A stretch of DNA of 41,281 nucleotides from an uncultured Alphaproteobacteria bacterium. Lineage in GTDB: Bacteria; Pseudomonadota; Alphaproteobacteria; Micavibrionales; Micavibrionaceae. The notes under the pieces are model-generated. The model was not told the origin of the DNA. It saw only the letters and a list, made by a program, of their open reading frames with translations, and made no database searches. This document shows, in pieces, positions 1-9,281 of the stretch (position 1 is its first letter; each line of letters starts with the position of its first letter). Made by a program: the position numbers and the translations under genes. The DNA lies in NCBI GenBank assembly GCA_946481105.1, contig CAMLMM010000007.1, positions 1 through 41,281 of the forward strand, given 5' to 3'.

Positions 1-57
1 ATTCATCTATTTCTATAATACATAAGTTCGGTTTGTCAAATAATTAGCAAACGACAA

Positions 58-2607
58 CTAACCCGCGACCACATTCACGATTTTATTTGGCACGACGATG
101 ACCTTGCGGACTGTCTTGCCTTCAAGGGCGCGGACCACATTGTCTTCGGCCAATGCGGTTTCTTCGGCTTGTTTCTGGTCGGCGTTCGCCGGTAACGTAA
201 TGGTCGCCTTCAACTTGCCATTAATCTGCACCGCAATCGTCACCGTATCTTCCTTGAGAAAATCCAGGTTCACTTTGGGCCAGGCCGATTTTACCAACAT
301 GGTTTGATGCCCCAGTTCGGCCCAGAGTTCTTCGGTAATATGCGGGATCATCGGGTTCAGGCCTTGCAGCATGAATTCAACCGCTTCACGGAAAATACCG
401 GCGTCCCCGGATTCCGGCTTAAACGCTTCGATCATGTTGGCCAGTTCACGCAGACGCGCAACTGCCTTGTTCATGTGGAAAGCTTCGATATCCCGGGCTA
501 CCGCATGAATTGTCTGGTGCGCTTTCTGCTGCAGTTTTTTTGCGGCATCGGACGGTTCACCAACAGCTTTGGCGTTCAATGCATCAAGATTGTCCACCAC
601 CATGCGGTGCAGGCGGTTGAGGAAGCGCCACGCGCCGTCCAGCCCGGATTCTGTCCATTCCAGATCCCGGTCCGGCGGGGAATCCGAGAGGATAAACATA
701 CGCGCGGAGTCGGCGCCGTAGGTATCCAGGATATCCTGCGGGTCGATGGTGTTGCGTTTGGATTTGGACATTTTTTCGACACGCCCAGCGGTCACTGGTT
801 CATGATTGCCCGTGGCCATCACCCAGTTGCCGTTCTCGTCCTTCATCACCTCTTTCGGGGTGACCCATTTGCCTGCTTTATCCTTGTAGGTCATATGATT
901 AATCATGCCCTGGGTATACAGGCCCGCAAACGGTTCCGGCGTATCCATGTACCCGCATTCCGACAAGGCACGGGTAAAGAAGCGTGAGTACAGCAGGTGC
1001 AGCACGGCATGCTCCACCCCGCCGATATACTGGTCGACCGGCAGCCAGTAGGAGGCCTTGTCGCGCGCAAAGGCAATGCTCTCATTTTGAGGGTCGGTAT
1101 AGCGCGCGAAATACCACGACGATTCAAAGAATGTATCGAATGTATCGGTTTCACGTTGTGCTGCGCCTTTGCAGGTCGGGCAGGTCGTGTGCTTCCAGGT
1201 TGGATGGTGGTCGAGCGGGTTGCCCGGCTTATCAAATGTCACGTCATAAGGCAGTTCGACCGGCAGTTGATCTTCCGGTACCGGCACCACGCCGCATTTA
1301 TCACAATAGACAATCGGAATCGGGCATCCCCAATAACGCTGGCGCGATATACCCCAGTCACGCAGACGGTATTGAGTCACGCCTTTTCCACAGCCCAGCG
1401 ATTCCATTTTGGCAATAGCGGCTGCCTTCGCTTCATCCATGGTTTTGCCATTGAGGAAATCGGAATTGATGGCCACACCCGCATCGGTGAATGGCAGTTC
1501 AACGGCGGAACCATCGGACGGAGCGACAACCTGCTTGATGGGCAGATTGTATTTGGTGGCGAATTCAAAGTCGCGCTGGTCATGCGCCGGGCAGCCGAAA
1601 ATCGCACCCGTGCCGTAATCCAGCAGAATAAAATTGGCGAGATAAAGCGGCAGCTTCTGGCCCTTCACAAACGGATGCTCAACGAAATAACCCGTGTCGA
1701 ACCCGATTTTTTCGGCCTGTTCGATGGCGGCTTCGGAAGTGCCAGTCGCCGCGCATTTTTTCACGAAATCATCGTAGCCCGGCTTGCCTGCGCACAAGGT
1801 TTGGGCGAGCGGATGATCCACCGCCATTGCCGCAAAAGACGCGCCGAAAAGCGTATCCGGCCGTGTGGTGAAGACATCCAGTTTTTCCGGGCGGTCGGCC
1901 ACGTCAAAAGTAAAGCGCAGGCCCTGGGATTTGCCGATCCAGTTTTCCTGCATCAGGCGGACCTTGTCCGGCCAGCGGTCCAGCGTGGTCAGGGCCGATA
2001 TTAATTCTTCGGCATAGGCCGTGATTTTCAGCGACCATTGGTTGAGTTTCTTGCGTTCAACGACCGCGCCGGTGCGCCAGCCCTTGCCGTCGATTACCTG
2101 TTCGTTCGCCAGCACCGTGTTATCGACCGGGTCCCAGTTGACCATCATTTCCTTGCGGTACGCGAGGCCTTTTTTCAGGAAATCGAGGAACATTTTCTGT
2201 TCGTGTTTGTAATAGTCCGGCGCACAGGTGGTGACTTCACGCGACCAGTCAAGCGACAGGCCCATCTGCTTCATCTGCACACGCATCGCGGCAATGTTTT
2301 CATAGGTCCAGTCTTTCGGGTGCGCGCCACGTTCAATCGCAGCATTTTCAGCGGGTAAGCCAAAGGCGTCCCAGCCCATCGGGTGCAGCACGTTATACCC
2401 CTGCGCCATGCGATACCGTGCAACCACATCCCCGAGCGAATAATTGCGCACGTGGCCCACGTGAATCCGCCCGGAAGGGTACGGGAACATTTCCATGACG
2501 TAGTATTTCTTTTTGGCTGAATCCTCGGTCACCTGAAAGACGTTCTGATCGTCCCAGGCCTTGCGCCATTTTTCTTCGGTTTCGCGGATATTGTAACGTT
2601 CAGCCAT
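58..2607 (-). CDS. leuS: Leucyl-tRNA synthetase
   Basis: Class Ia aminoacyl-tRNA synthetase that charges tRNA-Leu with leucine in the cytoplasm. The 849-residue length is normal for bacterial LeuRS. The HIGH-type motif is HVGH at residues 49-52 (in PSGRIHVGHVRNYS). The KMSKS loop is present exactly as KMSKS at residues 612-616. Between them lies the CP1 editing insertion with the threonine-rich TTRPDTLFGA segment near residue 246. The WGCPIP and CDKCG segments and a C-terminal anticodon-binding and ubiquitin-like tail (VQINGKLKATI) fit the family. The ATG is preceded by AAGGA about 8 nt upstream. It stands alone on the minus strand, divergent from the small gene at 2718. No terminator is visible in the 57 bases downstream before the window edge. 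Confidence 0.98.
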   Translation of the reverse strand: MAERYNIRETEEKWRKAWDDQNVFQVTEDSAKKKYYVMEMFPYPSGRIHVGHVRNYSLGDVVARYRMAQGYNVLHPMGWDAFGLPAENAAIERGAHPKDWTYENIAAMRVQMKQMGLSLDWSREVTTCAPDYYKHEQKMFLDFLKKGLAYRKEMMVNWDPVDNTVLANEQVIDGKGWRTGAVVERKKLNQWSLKITAYAEELISALTTLDRWPDKVRLMQENWIGKSQGLRFTFDVADRPEKLDVFTTRPDTLFGASFAAMAVDHPLAQTLCAGKPGYDDFVKKCAATGTSEAAIEQAEKIGFDTGYFVEHPFVKGQKLPLYLANFILLDYGTGAIFGCPAHDQRDFEFATKYNLPIKQVVAPSDGSAVELPFTDAGVAINSDFLNGKTMDEAKAAAIAKMESLGCGKGVTQYRLRDWGISRQRYWGCPIPIVYCDKCGVVPVPEDQLPVELPYDVTFDKPGNPLDHHPTWKHTTCPTCKGAAQRETDTFDTFFESSWYFARYTDPQNESIAFARDKASYWLPVDQYIGGVEHAVLHLLYSRFFTRALSECGYMDTPEPFAGLYTQGMINHMTYKDKAGKWVTPKEVMKDENGNWVMATGNHEPVTAGRVEKMSKSKRNTIDPQDILDTYGADSARMFILSDSPPDRDLEWTESGLDGAWRFLNRLHRMVVDNLDALNAKAVGEPSDAAKKLQQKAHQTIHAVARDIEAFHMNKAVARLRELANMIEAFKPESGDAGIFREAVEFMLQGLNPMIPHITEELWAELGHQTMLVKSAWPKVNLDFLKEDTVTIAVQINGKLKATITLPANADQKQAEETALAEDNVVRALEGKTVRKVIVVPNKIVNVVAG

Positions 2608-2717
2608 TTTTTAGTCCTTAAATTCAATAAAAAGTCCCTATCCCTAGCACAAAACAGCCATATCTTAAGCAAAATTTTATATTTACGTAATAATATTAGA
2701 GGCAATAGGGGTGAAAA

Positions 2718-2996
2718 ATGGCCGGAAAAAAAGATTCCAAAGAACAAAATCCAATTAAACCTTCGTGCGATGATCTAACCGGATTTTTCAACCGCATGTC
2801 CTGCAAAGTTGGAATTGGCGCGCCCACCATGTCCAATGCCGAGCCGAATATCAACCATGCAGCCGCCGATAAAGTCCGTGACAGGGTTGCCGATGGGACA
2901 CAGAATTTGGGAATCGCGTCAGCAGCCGGCGAAGGATTGCAACGCACGGCCAATGCCGTAAAGGCACGTCAGGCCGCTCTGGATGCTGCAATGTAG
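2718..2996 (+). CDS. Small hypothetical protein (92 aa)
   Basis: Unrecognised soluble 92-residue protein. It starts with a lysine-rich stretch (MAGKKDSKEQ), has two cysteines (in KPSCDD and MSCKVG), and ends in an alanine-rich, probably helical segment (residues about 48-92). No signal peptide or membrane segment is visible. The ATG follows an AGGGG-type ribosome site. The gene is divergent from leuS and convergent with rapZ, with only 6 bases between the stop codons. Codon use looks like the neighbours, which supports a real gene, but no function can be assigned. Confidence 0.6.
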   Translation: MAGKKDSKEQNPIKPSCDDLTGFFNRMSCKVGIGAPTMSNAEPNINHAAADKVRDRVADGTQNLGIASAAGEGLQRTANAVKARQAALDAAM

Positions 2997-3002
2997 GAAA
3001 AT

Positions 3003-3896
3003 TTATTTCCCTTTTAATTCCCGGTGGTGCACAGTTACCGGAAATTCCCGTCCGCGCAGATAAATTGCCATTTCTTCCACCAGCGTGACCGAGCGGTGCT
3101 TTCCCCCCGTACAGCCAAACGCAATAGTCAGGTAACTTTTGCCTTCCTGCTGATAGCGTGGCAGCAGCAAATCAAACATATGCTTCATGCCTGACGCGAA
3201 GCTTTCATATGCATCATCGGAGCGCACATAAGCCTGGACATTCACATCCTGCCCGGTTTTATCCTTCAGAGTCGGCTCCCAGTTCGGGTTTTTTAGGAAG
3301 CGCACATCCAGAACCAAGTCAGCCTCACGCGGCAAGCCGTGGCGATAGGCAAAGGACATCAGGGTGAGATTAAACCGCCCATGCTGCAGGCCGCCGGCAT
3401 AGCCTTCGACAATGCGCCGGAGGTCATGGATAGAGAAATCCGACGTATCAATCACATAACCGGCTTCATGTTTTAACGGAAATAGCAGCGATTTTTCCGC
3501 AGCAATTCCGTCCGCCACAGCGCGGTCACGTGCCATTGGATGCGTCCGGCGCGTTTCCGAAAAACGCTTGAGTAACACCGCGTCATCCGCCGTCAAAAAG
3601 ATAGTTTTAACCAACCAGCCGGATTTTGATTTTAAATCGGCAATCGTAGCCAGTAGTTTCATCGGATCAAAGTCCCGCGTCCGAGAGTCAAAACCGATAG
3701 CAATTGAGCGCGGTTTGTCTTTTTCTTCCTGCAACAGGGCAGGAAGAAGCGACAGCGGGAAATTGTCAAAAACAGCAAACCCCAGATCTTCCAGTATATC
3801 CATGGCTGACGACATGCCCGCCCCGGACAGGCCCGTTACGAACATCAAGACTGGCTGCGTACTGCATTGCAGGGGGATATCGCTGTTTTCGATCAT
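3003..3896 (-). CDS. rapZ: RNase adapter / nucleotide-binding protein RapZ (YvcJ family)
   Basis: RapZ-family P-loop protein. In enterobacteria RapZ presents the sRNA GlmZ to RNase E and so controls glucosamine-6-phosphate synthase; the alphaproteobacterial role is less clear. The 297 residues cover the N-terminal P-loop domain and the conserved C-terminal domain, with SFAYRHGLPREADLVLDVRF, FGCTGGKHRSVTLVE and a final VHHRELK, all family hallmarks. The Walker A motif reads GLSGAGMS, so the usual Lys (or Arg) is Met28; the codon is ATG on the minus strand. The start overlaps the end of the histidine kinase gene by 4 nt (ATGA), so the two are probably translationally coupled. In many alphaproteobacteria hprK lies between them, but here it is absent. 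Confidence 0.93.
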   Translation of the reverse strand: MIENSDIPLQCSTQPVLMFVTGLSGAGMSSAMDILEDLGFAVFDNFPLSLLPALLQEEKDKPRSIAIGFDSRTRDFDPMKLLATIADLKSKSGWLVKTIFLTADDAVLLKRFSETRRTHPMARDRAVADGIAAEKSLLFPLKHEAGYVIDTSDFSIHDLRRIVEGYAGGLQHGRFNLTLMSFAYRHGLPREADLVLDVRFLKNPNWEPTLKDKTGQDVNVQAYVRSDDAYESFASGMKHMFDLLLPRYQQEGKSYLTIAFGCTGGKHRSVTLVEEMAIYLRGREFPVTVHHRELKGK

Positions 3897-5503
3897 GATA
3901 AAGGCACCCTTAAACGCACAACAAAGCGCGCCCCTATAATTGTTCCATTCGCATCAACCCGGTTTTCCGCGTGTATCGTCCCGCCATGAGCATCGATAAT
4001 CTGGCGTGCGATAGACAAGCCAAGCCCGGAATGCAAACCAAATCCCTCATTTGTCGGTCGTTCTGAATAGAATCTGTCAAAAATCTTACCCAGGCGGTTG
4101 GCTGGAATCCCCTGCCCCTCATCTTCAACAACGACCTTGACGCGCTCATTGTTACGTTCAACCCGCACAATCACTTTTTTATCCGGCGGTGAAAACGACA
4201 GCGCATTTGAAATCAGATTGTCAAACACCTGCGCCAGTCGGCTGGCTTGACCCATCACCACAACAGGGCGGTCCAAGCCTTCCAGAACCACCTTGCCTTC
4301 CTCAGGCAAAGCTAACGGCGGATTATACACTGACAATAACGGCATAATGACATTGCGCAAATTACACGGCATCAATATATCCCGCGTGAGTTCCGCATCC
4401 AGGCGCGACGCCTGCGAAATATCCGATATCAGACGATTCATGCGATTCAGGTCATGCAGGATAATTTCCATCAGGCGGGCTTTATCCTCTTCCTTTTTCG
4501 CAATTCCCAACGTTTCGACAGCGCTTTTCATTGATGTCAGGGGATTTTTCAATTCATGGGCCACATCCGCAGCAAATTGTTCGATGGAATTAATCCGCTG
4601 CACCAGCGCCGCCGCCATTCCCCGCATCGCCTGTGATAATTCTCCGATTTCATCATTCCTGGAGCCCATATCAGGGATAGAAACGTCAGCCCCGCGGTTT
4701 AAACGGAATATCTCAGCAGCCATCGCCAGCCGGCGCAGCGGGTGCGCGATCAAAGACGCCAGATAAAGCGAAAACGCCAATGTCAGAATCAGGGAAAACA
4801 CCAGAAAACGCAGTATATCCATACGCGTCTGCGCAAAAGCCGTTTCCAGATTAATGTCCCGCCGCAGCAAATGAATCTTTCCAATAAGGAGGCCGTTGGC
4901 CTCCACATTCGCATAGGACGATAAAATCAATCCGCCATCCGTACCTGACCATGCAGAAATCGACACATTTTCCATGTCGGCCTGCACGCTTGAATCATCT
5001 ACGGTCAGCATGTTCTTTTCACCGGGAAAGGGCGGCAGGGAAAACTCAACAGAAAACATATCCTCCATAATCGCAAAAAAGCGCATGAGAAGATTTAGAT
5101 GCCTGTCTTTCTTTTCCTGGAACGCCGGTCGCAGCGGAATATCGCCCAGTTCGGAAATCACTTCACCAGTAGGCAAAGAATAAATTATCTTTTGCTCCCC
5201 CCGGATATTTATAAGCTCCATAACCTGCTGAAGCTGGGTCTGATCAATATTTTCCTTTTTTTGCGATACCACGGCCAGGGCATAGGCATAAAGCCGGGTT
5301 TCGGTGGCAAGATTTTCAAGTTCGTTCCGTATCAGCATTTCCCGCATGCCAGCCAGAATCACCAGACTCATGGCTACCGCCGCCAAGACGATTATATTCA
5401 GACTGAGAATACGCAAGGTCAAAGGCGACATTGGTCGCTTGCCCAACTGACTTTCCATCAGCTTCTCACCAGATAAATCAGGGGCAATGATATCACCGTT
5501 CAT
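3893..5503 (-). CDS. chvG: Sensor histidine kinase, ChvG-like
   Basis: Inner-membrane sensor kinase of 536 residues. Order of parts: cytoplasmic N-terminus, first membrane helix about 30-52, periplasmic sensing region about 55-228, second membrane helix about 229-252, HAMP linker about 253-307, then a HisKA dimerisation helix with the phosphoacceptor His316 in DVAHELKNP. The ATPase domain has an N box (DNLISNALSFSP, about 428-439), G1 DEGQGIP (461-467) and G2 GLGLS (493-497). It belongs with the response regulator just upstream: the regulator stop and this ATG share one base (TGATG). The ChvG assignment rests on architecture, the alphaproteobacterial setting and the rapZ neighbour. ChvG/ChvI-type systems respond to envelope or acid stress in rhizobia; whether that holds here is inference. 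Confidence 0.85.
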   Translation of the reverse strand: MNGDIIAPDLSGEKLMESQLGKRPMSPLTLRILSLNIIVLAAVAMSLVILAGMREMLIRNELENLATETRLYAYALAVVSQKKENIDQTQLQQVMELINIRGEQKIIYSLPTGEVISELGDIPLRPAFQEKKDRHLNLLMRFFAIMEDMFSVEFSLPPFPGEKNMLTVDDSSVQADMENVSISAWSGTDGGLILSSYANVEANGLLIGKIHLLRRDINLETAFAQTRMDILRFLVFSLILTLAFSLYLASLIAHPLRRLAMAAEIFRLNRGADVSIPDMGSRNDEIGELSQAMRGMAAALVQRINSIEQFAADVAHELKNPLTSMKSAVETLGIAKKEEDKARLMEIILHDLNRMNRLISDISQASRLDAELTRDILMPCNLRNVIMPLLSVYNPPLALPEEGKVVLEGLDRPVVVMGQASRLAQVFDNLISNALSFSPPDKKVIVRVERNNERVKVVVEDEGQGIPANRLGKIFDRFYSERPTNEGFGLHSGLGLSIARQIIDAHGGTIHAENRVDANGTIIGARFVVRLRVPLS

Positions 5504-6201
5504 CAGTCTTTGTACCTATAACCCACGCCGTAAAGGGTCTCTATTGAATCAAACTGGTTATCGATATCCCGAAACTTACGCCGGATACGCTTGATATGCG
5601 TATCAATCGTACGGTCGTCGACATAAATGCTTTCTCCATAAGCCGCCGTTATCAGCTGGTCGCGGCTGCGGACATGACCGGGTGAAATAGCCAGTGTTTT
5701 TATCAGCAAATACTCGGTGACTGTCAGATTGATATTTTGCCCTCCCCAGCGGCAGATATGACGGTCATCATCAAGCTCCAGCTGCCCGCGCACAATCAGA
5801 TGTGATTTATCCGTCTCGGCTGAGGCAGGCGTCAATGCCGCATAGCGGCGCAGCACAGATCGAATCCGTTCAATCAAAAGGCGTTGCGAGAACGGCTTGG
5901 TGATATAATCGTCAGCCCCCATGCGCAGGCCCAGAATCTGGTCAACCTCATCATCCTTGGATGTCAGAAAGATCACAGGCACACTGGAAACTTCGCGTAA
6001 TTTCGTTAAAAGTTCCATCCCATCCATGCGGGGCATTTTAACATCCAGCACCGCCAGATCGGGTTTTTCGGCCAGAATCCCCGCATACCCTTCTTCCCCA
6101 TCGTGAAATGTCACAACATTGAAACCTTCGCCTTCCAGCGCGATTTTAACGGATGTCACGATATTACGGTCATCATCGACCAGGGCGATTTTCTTTGTCA
6201 T
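5503..6201 (-). CDS. chvI: OmpR-family response regulator, ChvI-like
   Basis: DNA-binding response regulator of 232 residues. The receiver domain (1-120) has the acidic pocket VDDD (8-11), phosphoacceptor Asp53 in [11 protein letters not shown] and Lys102 in ITKPF. The C-terminal OmpR/PhoB winged helix (about 135-230) includes [20 protein letters not shown] and [16 protein letters not shown]. It is the first gene of the minus-strand unit regulator-kinase-rapZ and is divergent from coaE with about 70 bases between the starts. Phosphorylation by the adjacent kinase is expected from the one-base overlap and family pairing. Target genes cannot be read from the window. Confidence 0.9.
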   Translation of the reverse strand: MTKKIALVDDDRNIVTSVKIALEGEGFNVVTFHDGEEGYAGILAEKPDLAVLDVKMPRMDGMELLTKLREVSSVPVIFLTSKDDEVDQILGLRMGADDYITKPFSQRLLIERIRSVLRRYAALTPASAETDKSHLIVRGQLELDDDRHICRWGGQNINLTVTEYLLIKTLAISPGHVRSRDQLITAAYGESIYVDDRTIDTHIKRIRRKFRDIDNQFDSIETLYGVGYRYKD

Positions 6202-6272
6202 GCAGCCAGTGTAGCAAGAAAATCCATAGATTAAAGGGTGAACAATGGATTTTTTTCCGCTATAACTTGGTT

Positions 6273-6878
6273 ATGAAAGTTTTCGGTCTGACTGGGTCCA
6301 TCGGAATGGGAAAATCGGTCGTGGCGTCCATGCTGCGGCAAAAAGGCATCCCGGTTTTTGACTCGGATAAGGCCGTCCATGAATTGCTGTCCCCCAAGGG
6401 GGCCGCTTTTACCTTGGTGGCTCGGCATTTTCCCGCCGCGTGGAACACAAAAAAACATGTTATCGACCGTCAGAAACTGGGGCAGATCGTGTTTGCCGAT
6501 ACCATCGCCCGTAAACGGCTTGAATCCATCCTCCATCCACTGATTACCCAGATGCAGTTTCGCTTTATGCTGAAAGGCCGCCGCATGGGCCTGAAGCGCC
6601 TGGCGCTGGATATTCCGCTCTTGTTTGAAACCGGCGGGGAACGCAAATGCGATGCCGTTCTGTGCGTCACATCCCCCCATTTTATCCAGCGCTTGCGTGT
6701 GCTGCGTCGCCCCGGTATGACGGATAGCAGGTTTCAGTCGATACTGGCGCAGCAATGGCCGGATCGCACGAAGCGCCGTCTGGCAGACGCCGTGCTGCCG
6801 ACCGGGCTGGGCCGTGCAGCTACGTTGCAGCAACTGAATAAAATACTGTCCCGTTGGAAAGGGTCCGATAATGCGTGA
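6273..6878 (+). CDS. coaE: Dephospho-CoA kinase
   Basis: Catalyses the last step of coenzyme A synthesis, ATP-dependent phosphorylation of the 3'-hydroxyl of dephospho-CoA. The 201-residue protein starts MKVFGLTGSIGMGKS, with the P-loop GSIGMGKS at residues 8-15. LALDIPLLFETG and the later C-terminal segment fit the family. The reading frame stays open upstream to 6153, but homology to CoaE N-termini places the start at the ATG at 6273; the ribosome site there is weak. It overlaps dnaQ by 8 nt, the common alphaproteobacterial coaE-dnaQ arrangement. Confidence 0.94.
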   Translation: MKVFGLTGSIGMGKSVVASMLRQKGIPVFDSDKAVHELLSPKGAAFTLVARHFPAAWNTKKHVIDRQKLGQIVFADTIARKRLESILHPLITQMQFRFMLKGRRMGLKRLALDIPLLFETGGERKCDAVLCVTSPHFIQRLRVLRRPGMTDSRFQSILAQQWPDRTKRRLADAVLPTGLGRAATLQQLNKILSRWKGSDNA

Positions 6879-7566
6879 AATAGTTCTGGATACCGAAACC
6901 ACCGGCATGGACCCGAATGATGGCCACCGTATTATTGAGGTCGGCTGTGTCGAATTATTCAATCACCTGCCGACCGGCAAAACCTTTCATAAATACATCA
7001 ACCCCGAACGGGAAGTGGATGCCGGGGCTATTGCCGTTCACGGGATTAAAAATGAATTCCTCAAAGATAAACCCACCTTTGGCGAAATTATCGGTGAATT
7101 GATGGACTTCCTGGGTGACGCCACGTTGGTCATTCATAACGCGGAATTCGATATCAAATTCCTCAACGCCGAGTTCAAGCGCTTTGGTTTCCCGCCTCTG
7201 AAGCTGCAGGATGCCGTGGATACCGTCCTGATCGCCCGCAAAAAATTTCCCGGTTCGCCCGCTAATCTGGATGCGTTATGCCGCCGCTTTAATGTTGATC
7301 TATCAGGGCGGGAATTGCACGGCGCGTTGCTTGACTCTCAGCTTCTCGCGGCAGTTTACCTCGAGCTTCTGGGTGGACGGCAGCATGGACTTGGTCTGGC
7401 CACTGCCGCCGTTACCACTGTGTCGGCGAATGGCGAAACCATTGAAGGCCCGGCGCGACCTTACCGCGCCCCGCGCGTTTTTGCCGTGCCGCCCGACGAA
7501 CTGGCGCGCCACCAGCAGATGGTGGATAGCCTGAAAGACGCTATCTGGAAGAAAATCCAAGCTTAA
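6871..7566 (+). CDS. dnaQ: DNA polymerase III epsilon subunit (3'-5' exonuclease)
   Basis: Proofreading exonuclease of the replicative polymerase, 231 residues. The DEDDh active site is complete: Exo I VLDTETTG with Asp7 and Glu9, Exo II IHNAEFDIKFL with Asp94, Exo III with His150 and Asp155 in HGALLDSQLLA. Residues after about 180 form the linker and C-terminal segment that in DnaQ contacts the alpha subunit. It is coupled to coaE by an 8-nt overlap. Its 3' end overlaps the convergent truA stop by 4 nt. Confidence 0.96.
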   Translation: MREIVLDTETTGMDPNDGHRIIEVGCVELFNHLPTGKTFHKYINPEREVDAGAIAVHGIKNEFLKDKPTFGEIIGELMDFLGDATLVIHNAEFDIKFLNAEFKRFGFPPLKLQDAVDTVLIARKKFPGSPANLDALCRRFNVDLSGRELHGALLDSQLLAAVYLELLGGRQHGLGLATAAVTTVSANGETIEGPARPYRAPRVFAVPPDELARHQQMVDSLKDAIWKKIQA

Positions 7567-8330
7567 TAATACACGGCGGTCAAAAATAACCCATCCGGAG
7601 GAGCTGTCGGCCCGCCTTTGCTGCGGTCACGCGCTTCCAGTGCCGTTTTCACATCCTCAGGCTGCCAGCGGCCATCGCCTACCAGAGATAACGTCCCCAC
7701 CATATTGCGCACCTGGTGATGCAGGAACGACCGTGCTTCGGTCAAAAACCGTAATTCCCGGCCACCTGAGGGAAGGTCAATCACCTCAATATCCAGCCGA
7801 TCCAAGGTTTTTTCCGGCGACTTGGCCTGACATTCCGCCGCCCGGAAAGTCGTAAAGTCATGATGGCCGAGCAGATATTGCGCCCCGGCCCGCATCGCCC
7901 CCACATCCAGATCACGCCGCCAATGCCAGACGCAATCAGCATCGAAGGTCGGGGGCGCTTCACGGTTCAGCAAACGATAAGTATATAATTTGCCCACAGC
8001 ACCATAACGGGCATGGAATTCCATACTGACCGGCTCAGCCTTCAGAATAGCAACACTATGTTTACGCAGATGGGCATTCAGCGCTTTGGCCAGTTCATAG
8101 CCCCCCAAAGCACGGTCGCCATAATCCAGATCGAAATGCGCTACTTGCCCGGCGGCATGCACGCCCGCATCGGTACGTCCGGCCACATGCAGGCGAATGT
8201 CCTGCTGGCAAAATCCGGTGATGGCTTCTTCAATCGCTTGCTGCACTGAGGGCACGCCATCTTCCTGGCGTTGCCAGCCGGCATAGGCCGTTCCTTTATA
8301 TTCAATGGTCAGCTTCCAGCGTTGCAGCAT
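7563..8330 (-). CDS. truA: tRNA pseudouridine(38-40) synthase TruA
   Basis: Modifies uridines 38-40 in the tRNA anticodon stem-loop. The 255-residue length is typical. The catalytic aspartate is Asp54 in AGRTDAGVHA, after the family opening segment YKGTAYAGWQRQ. FHARYGAVGKLYTYRL and SFLHHQVRNMVGTL are further TruA signatures. Its start shares one base with the fmt stop, so it forms an fmt-truA unit, a common alphaproteobacterial arrangement, although def is not here. Confidence 0.97.
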   Translation of the reverse strand: MLQRWKLTIEYKGTAYAGWQRQEDGVPSVQQAIEEAITGFCQQDIRLHVAGRTDAGVHAAGQVAHFDLDYGDRALGGYELAKALNAHLRKHSVAILKAEPVSMEFHARYGAVGKLYTYRLLNREAPPTFDADCVWHWRRDLDVGAMRAGAQYLLGHHDFTTFRAAECQAKSPEKTLDRLDIEVIDLPSGGRELRFLTEARSFLHHQVRNMVGTLSLVGDGRWQPEDVKTALEARDRSKGGPTAPPDGLFLTAVYY

Positions 8331-9280
8331 CAGGCCAGCACCATATTCAACGTCATACGGTGGCCGTTCAACGCCGATTTTACATCCATCGGTTTACTGT
8401 TTTCCGGCTGAATTAGCGTTACACGATATAGGCTCTTTCCACAGGCAATATCGCCTTGCGCAGACAAAAGTGTTCCTGGCGGGTTTTTTGCGTTTTCAGG
8501 GATAAATTCGCCACCCAGAATTTTGAAACGCTTGCCATCCGGCCCCAGGGCAAAACAACCCGGCCACGGTGTAAAGGCACGAATACGGCGATCAATAACC
8601 GCTGCATCCTCGGTCCAGTTGATATGCCCTTCTTCCTTCCGCAGCATCGGCGCGTAATTGGACAGGCTGTCATCCTGTCGTTCCGGCACAGGCGAATGAC
8701 CGGCGACAATATCCTTCAGCACGTCATCGATCAGGTCGGCCCCCAGCGCCGCAAGCTCGTCATGGAGCGATTGCCCTGTCGTTCCCGCATGGATAGGTAC
8801 TTTTCCCTTGCGCAGCATCGGTCCCGTATCCAGCCCTTCTTCCATCTGCATAATGGTCACGCCGCTTTCCGTGTCACCCGCCTCAATCGCCCGCTGGATC
8901 GGTGCCGCGCCGCGCCAGCGTGGCAGAAGGGAAGCATGGATATTCAGGCACCCCAGGCGTGGGGCATCCAGCACAGTTTTGGGCAGGATCAGCCCGTAGG
9001 CCGCCACCACGGCAATGTCAGATTTCAAGGCCGCAAATTCGGCCACCGCCGCCGGATCGCGTTTCAGGCTTTTCGGTGTATAGACGGGGATTCCGGCGTT
9101 TTCGGCCAATTGATGCACAGGAGAAAAACGCAATTGCTGCCCCCGTCCCGCCGGTTGCGGCGCCCTTGTATAAACAGCGATTACCTCATAAAGCGGGTTA
9201 TCCAGCAGGCGCTGCAGGGCCGCCACCGCAAAATCCGGTGTCCCCATAAATATCAGTCGAAGAGGCGAATTTGAGTTCAT
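8330..9280 (-). CDS. fmt: Methionyl-tRNA formyltransferase
   Basis: Formylates initiator Met-tRNA using 10-formyl-tetrahydrofolate. The 316-residue protein has the N-terminal Rossmann-like domain FMGTPDFAV and the catalytic residues Asn113, His115 and Asp151 (CLNIHASLLPRWRGAAPIQ and EEGLDTGPML), followed by the C-terminal tRNA-binding barrel. It overlaps truA by one base. Upstream, only one base separates it from the stop of the pilin-like gene, so it is probably transcribed with that gene rather than with a peptide deformylase gene. Confidence 0.97.
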   Translation of the reverse strand: MNSNSPLRLIFMGTPDFAVAALQRLLDNPLYEVIAVYTRAPQPAGRGQQLRFSPVHQLAENAGIPVYTPKSLKRDPAAVAEFAALKSDIAVVAAYGLILPKTVLDAPRLGCLNIHASLLPRWRGAAPIQRAIEAGDTESGVTIMQMEEGLDTGPMLRKGKVPIHAGTTGQSLHDELAALGADLIDDVLKDIVAGHSPVPERQDDSLSNYAPMLRKEEGHINWTEDAAVIDRRIRAFTPWPGCFALGPDGKRFKILGGEFIPENAKNPPGTLLSAQGDIACGKSLYRVTLIQPENSKPMDVKSALNGHRMTLNMVLA

Positions 9281-9281
9281 T

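Noticed and set aside
304..987. Plus-strand frame of 227 codons opposite leuS
   Set aside because: Shadow frame with no motif and unusual composition; the opposite strand codes for the LeuRS C-terminal part.
997..2004. Long plus-strand frame opposite leuS (335 codons)
   Set aside because: It is a shadow of leuS: no ribosome site or known domain, and the minus-strand frame has all synthetase motifs.
6231..6962. Minus-strand frame of 243 codons opposite coaE
   Set aside because: coaE with its P-loop occupies the plus strand; the opposite frame has no motif.
8456..9274. Plus-strand frame of 272 codons opposite fmt
   Set aside because: Arg/His/Pro-rich shadow of fmt; the minus strand has the catalytic Asn/His/Asp set.
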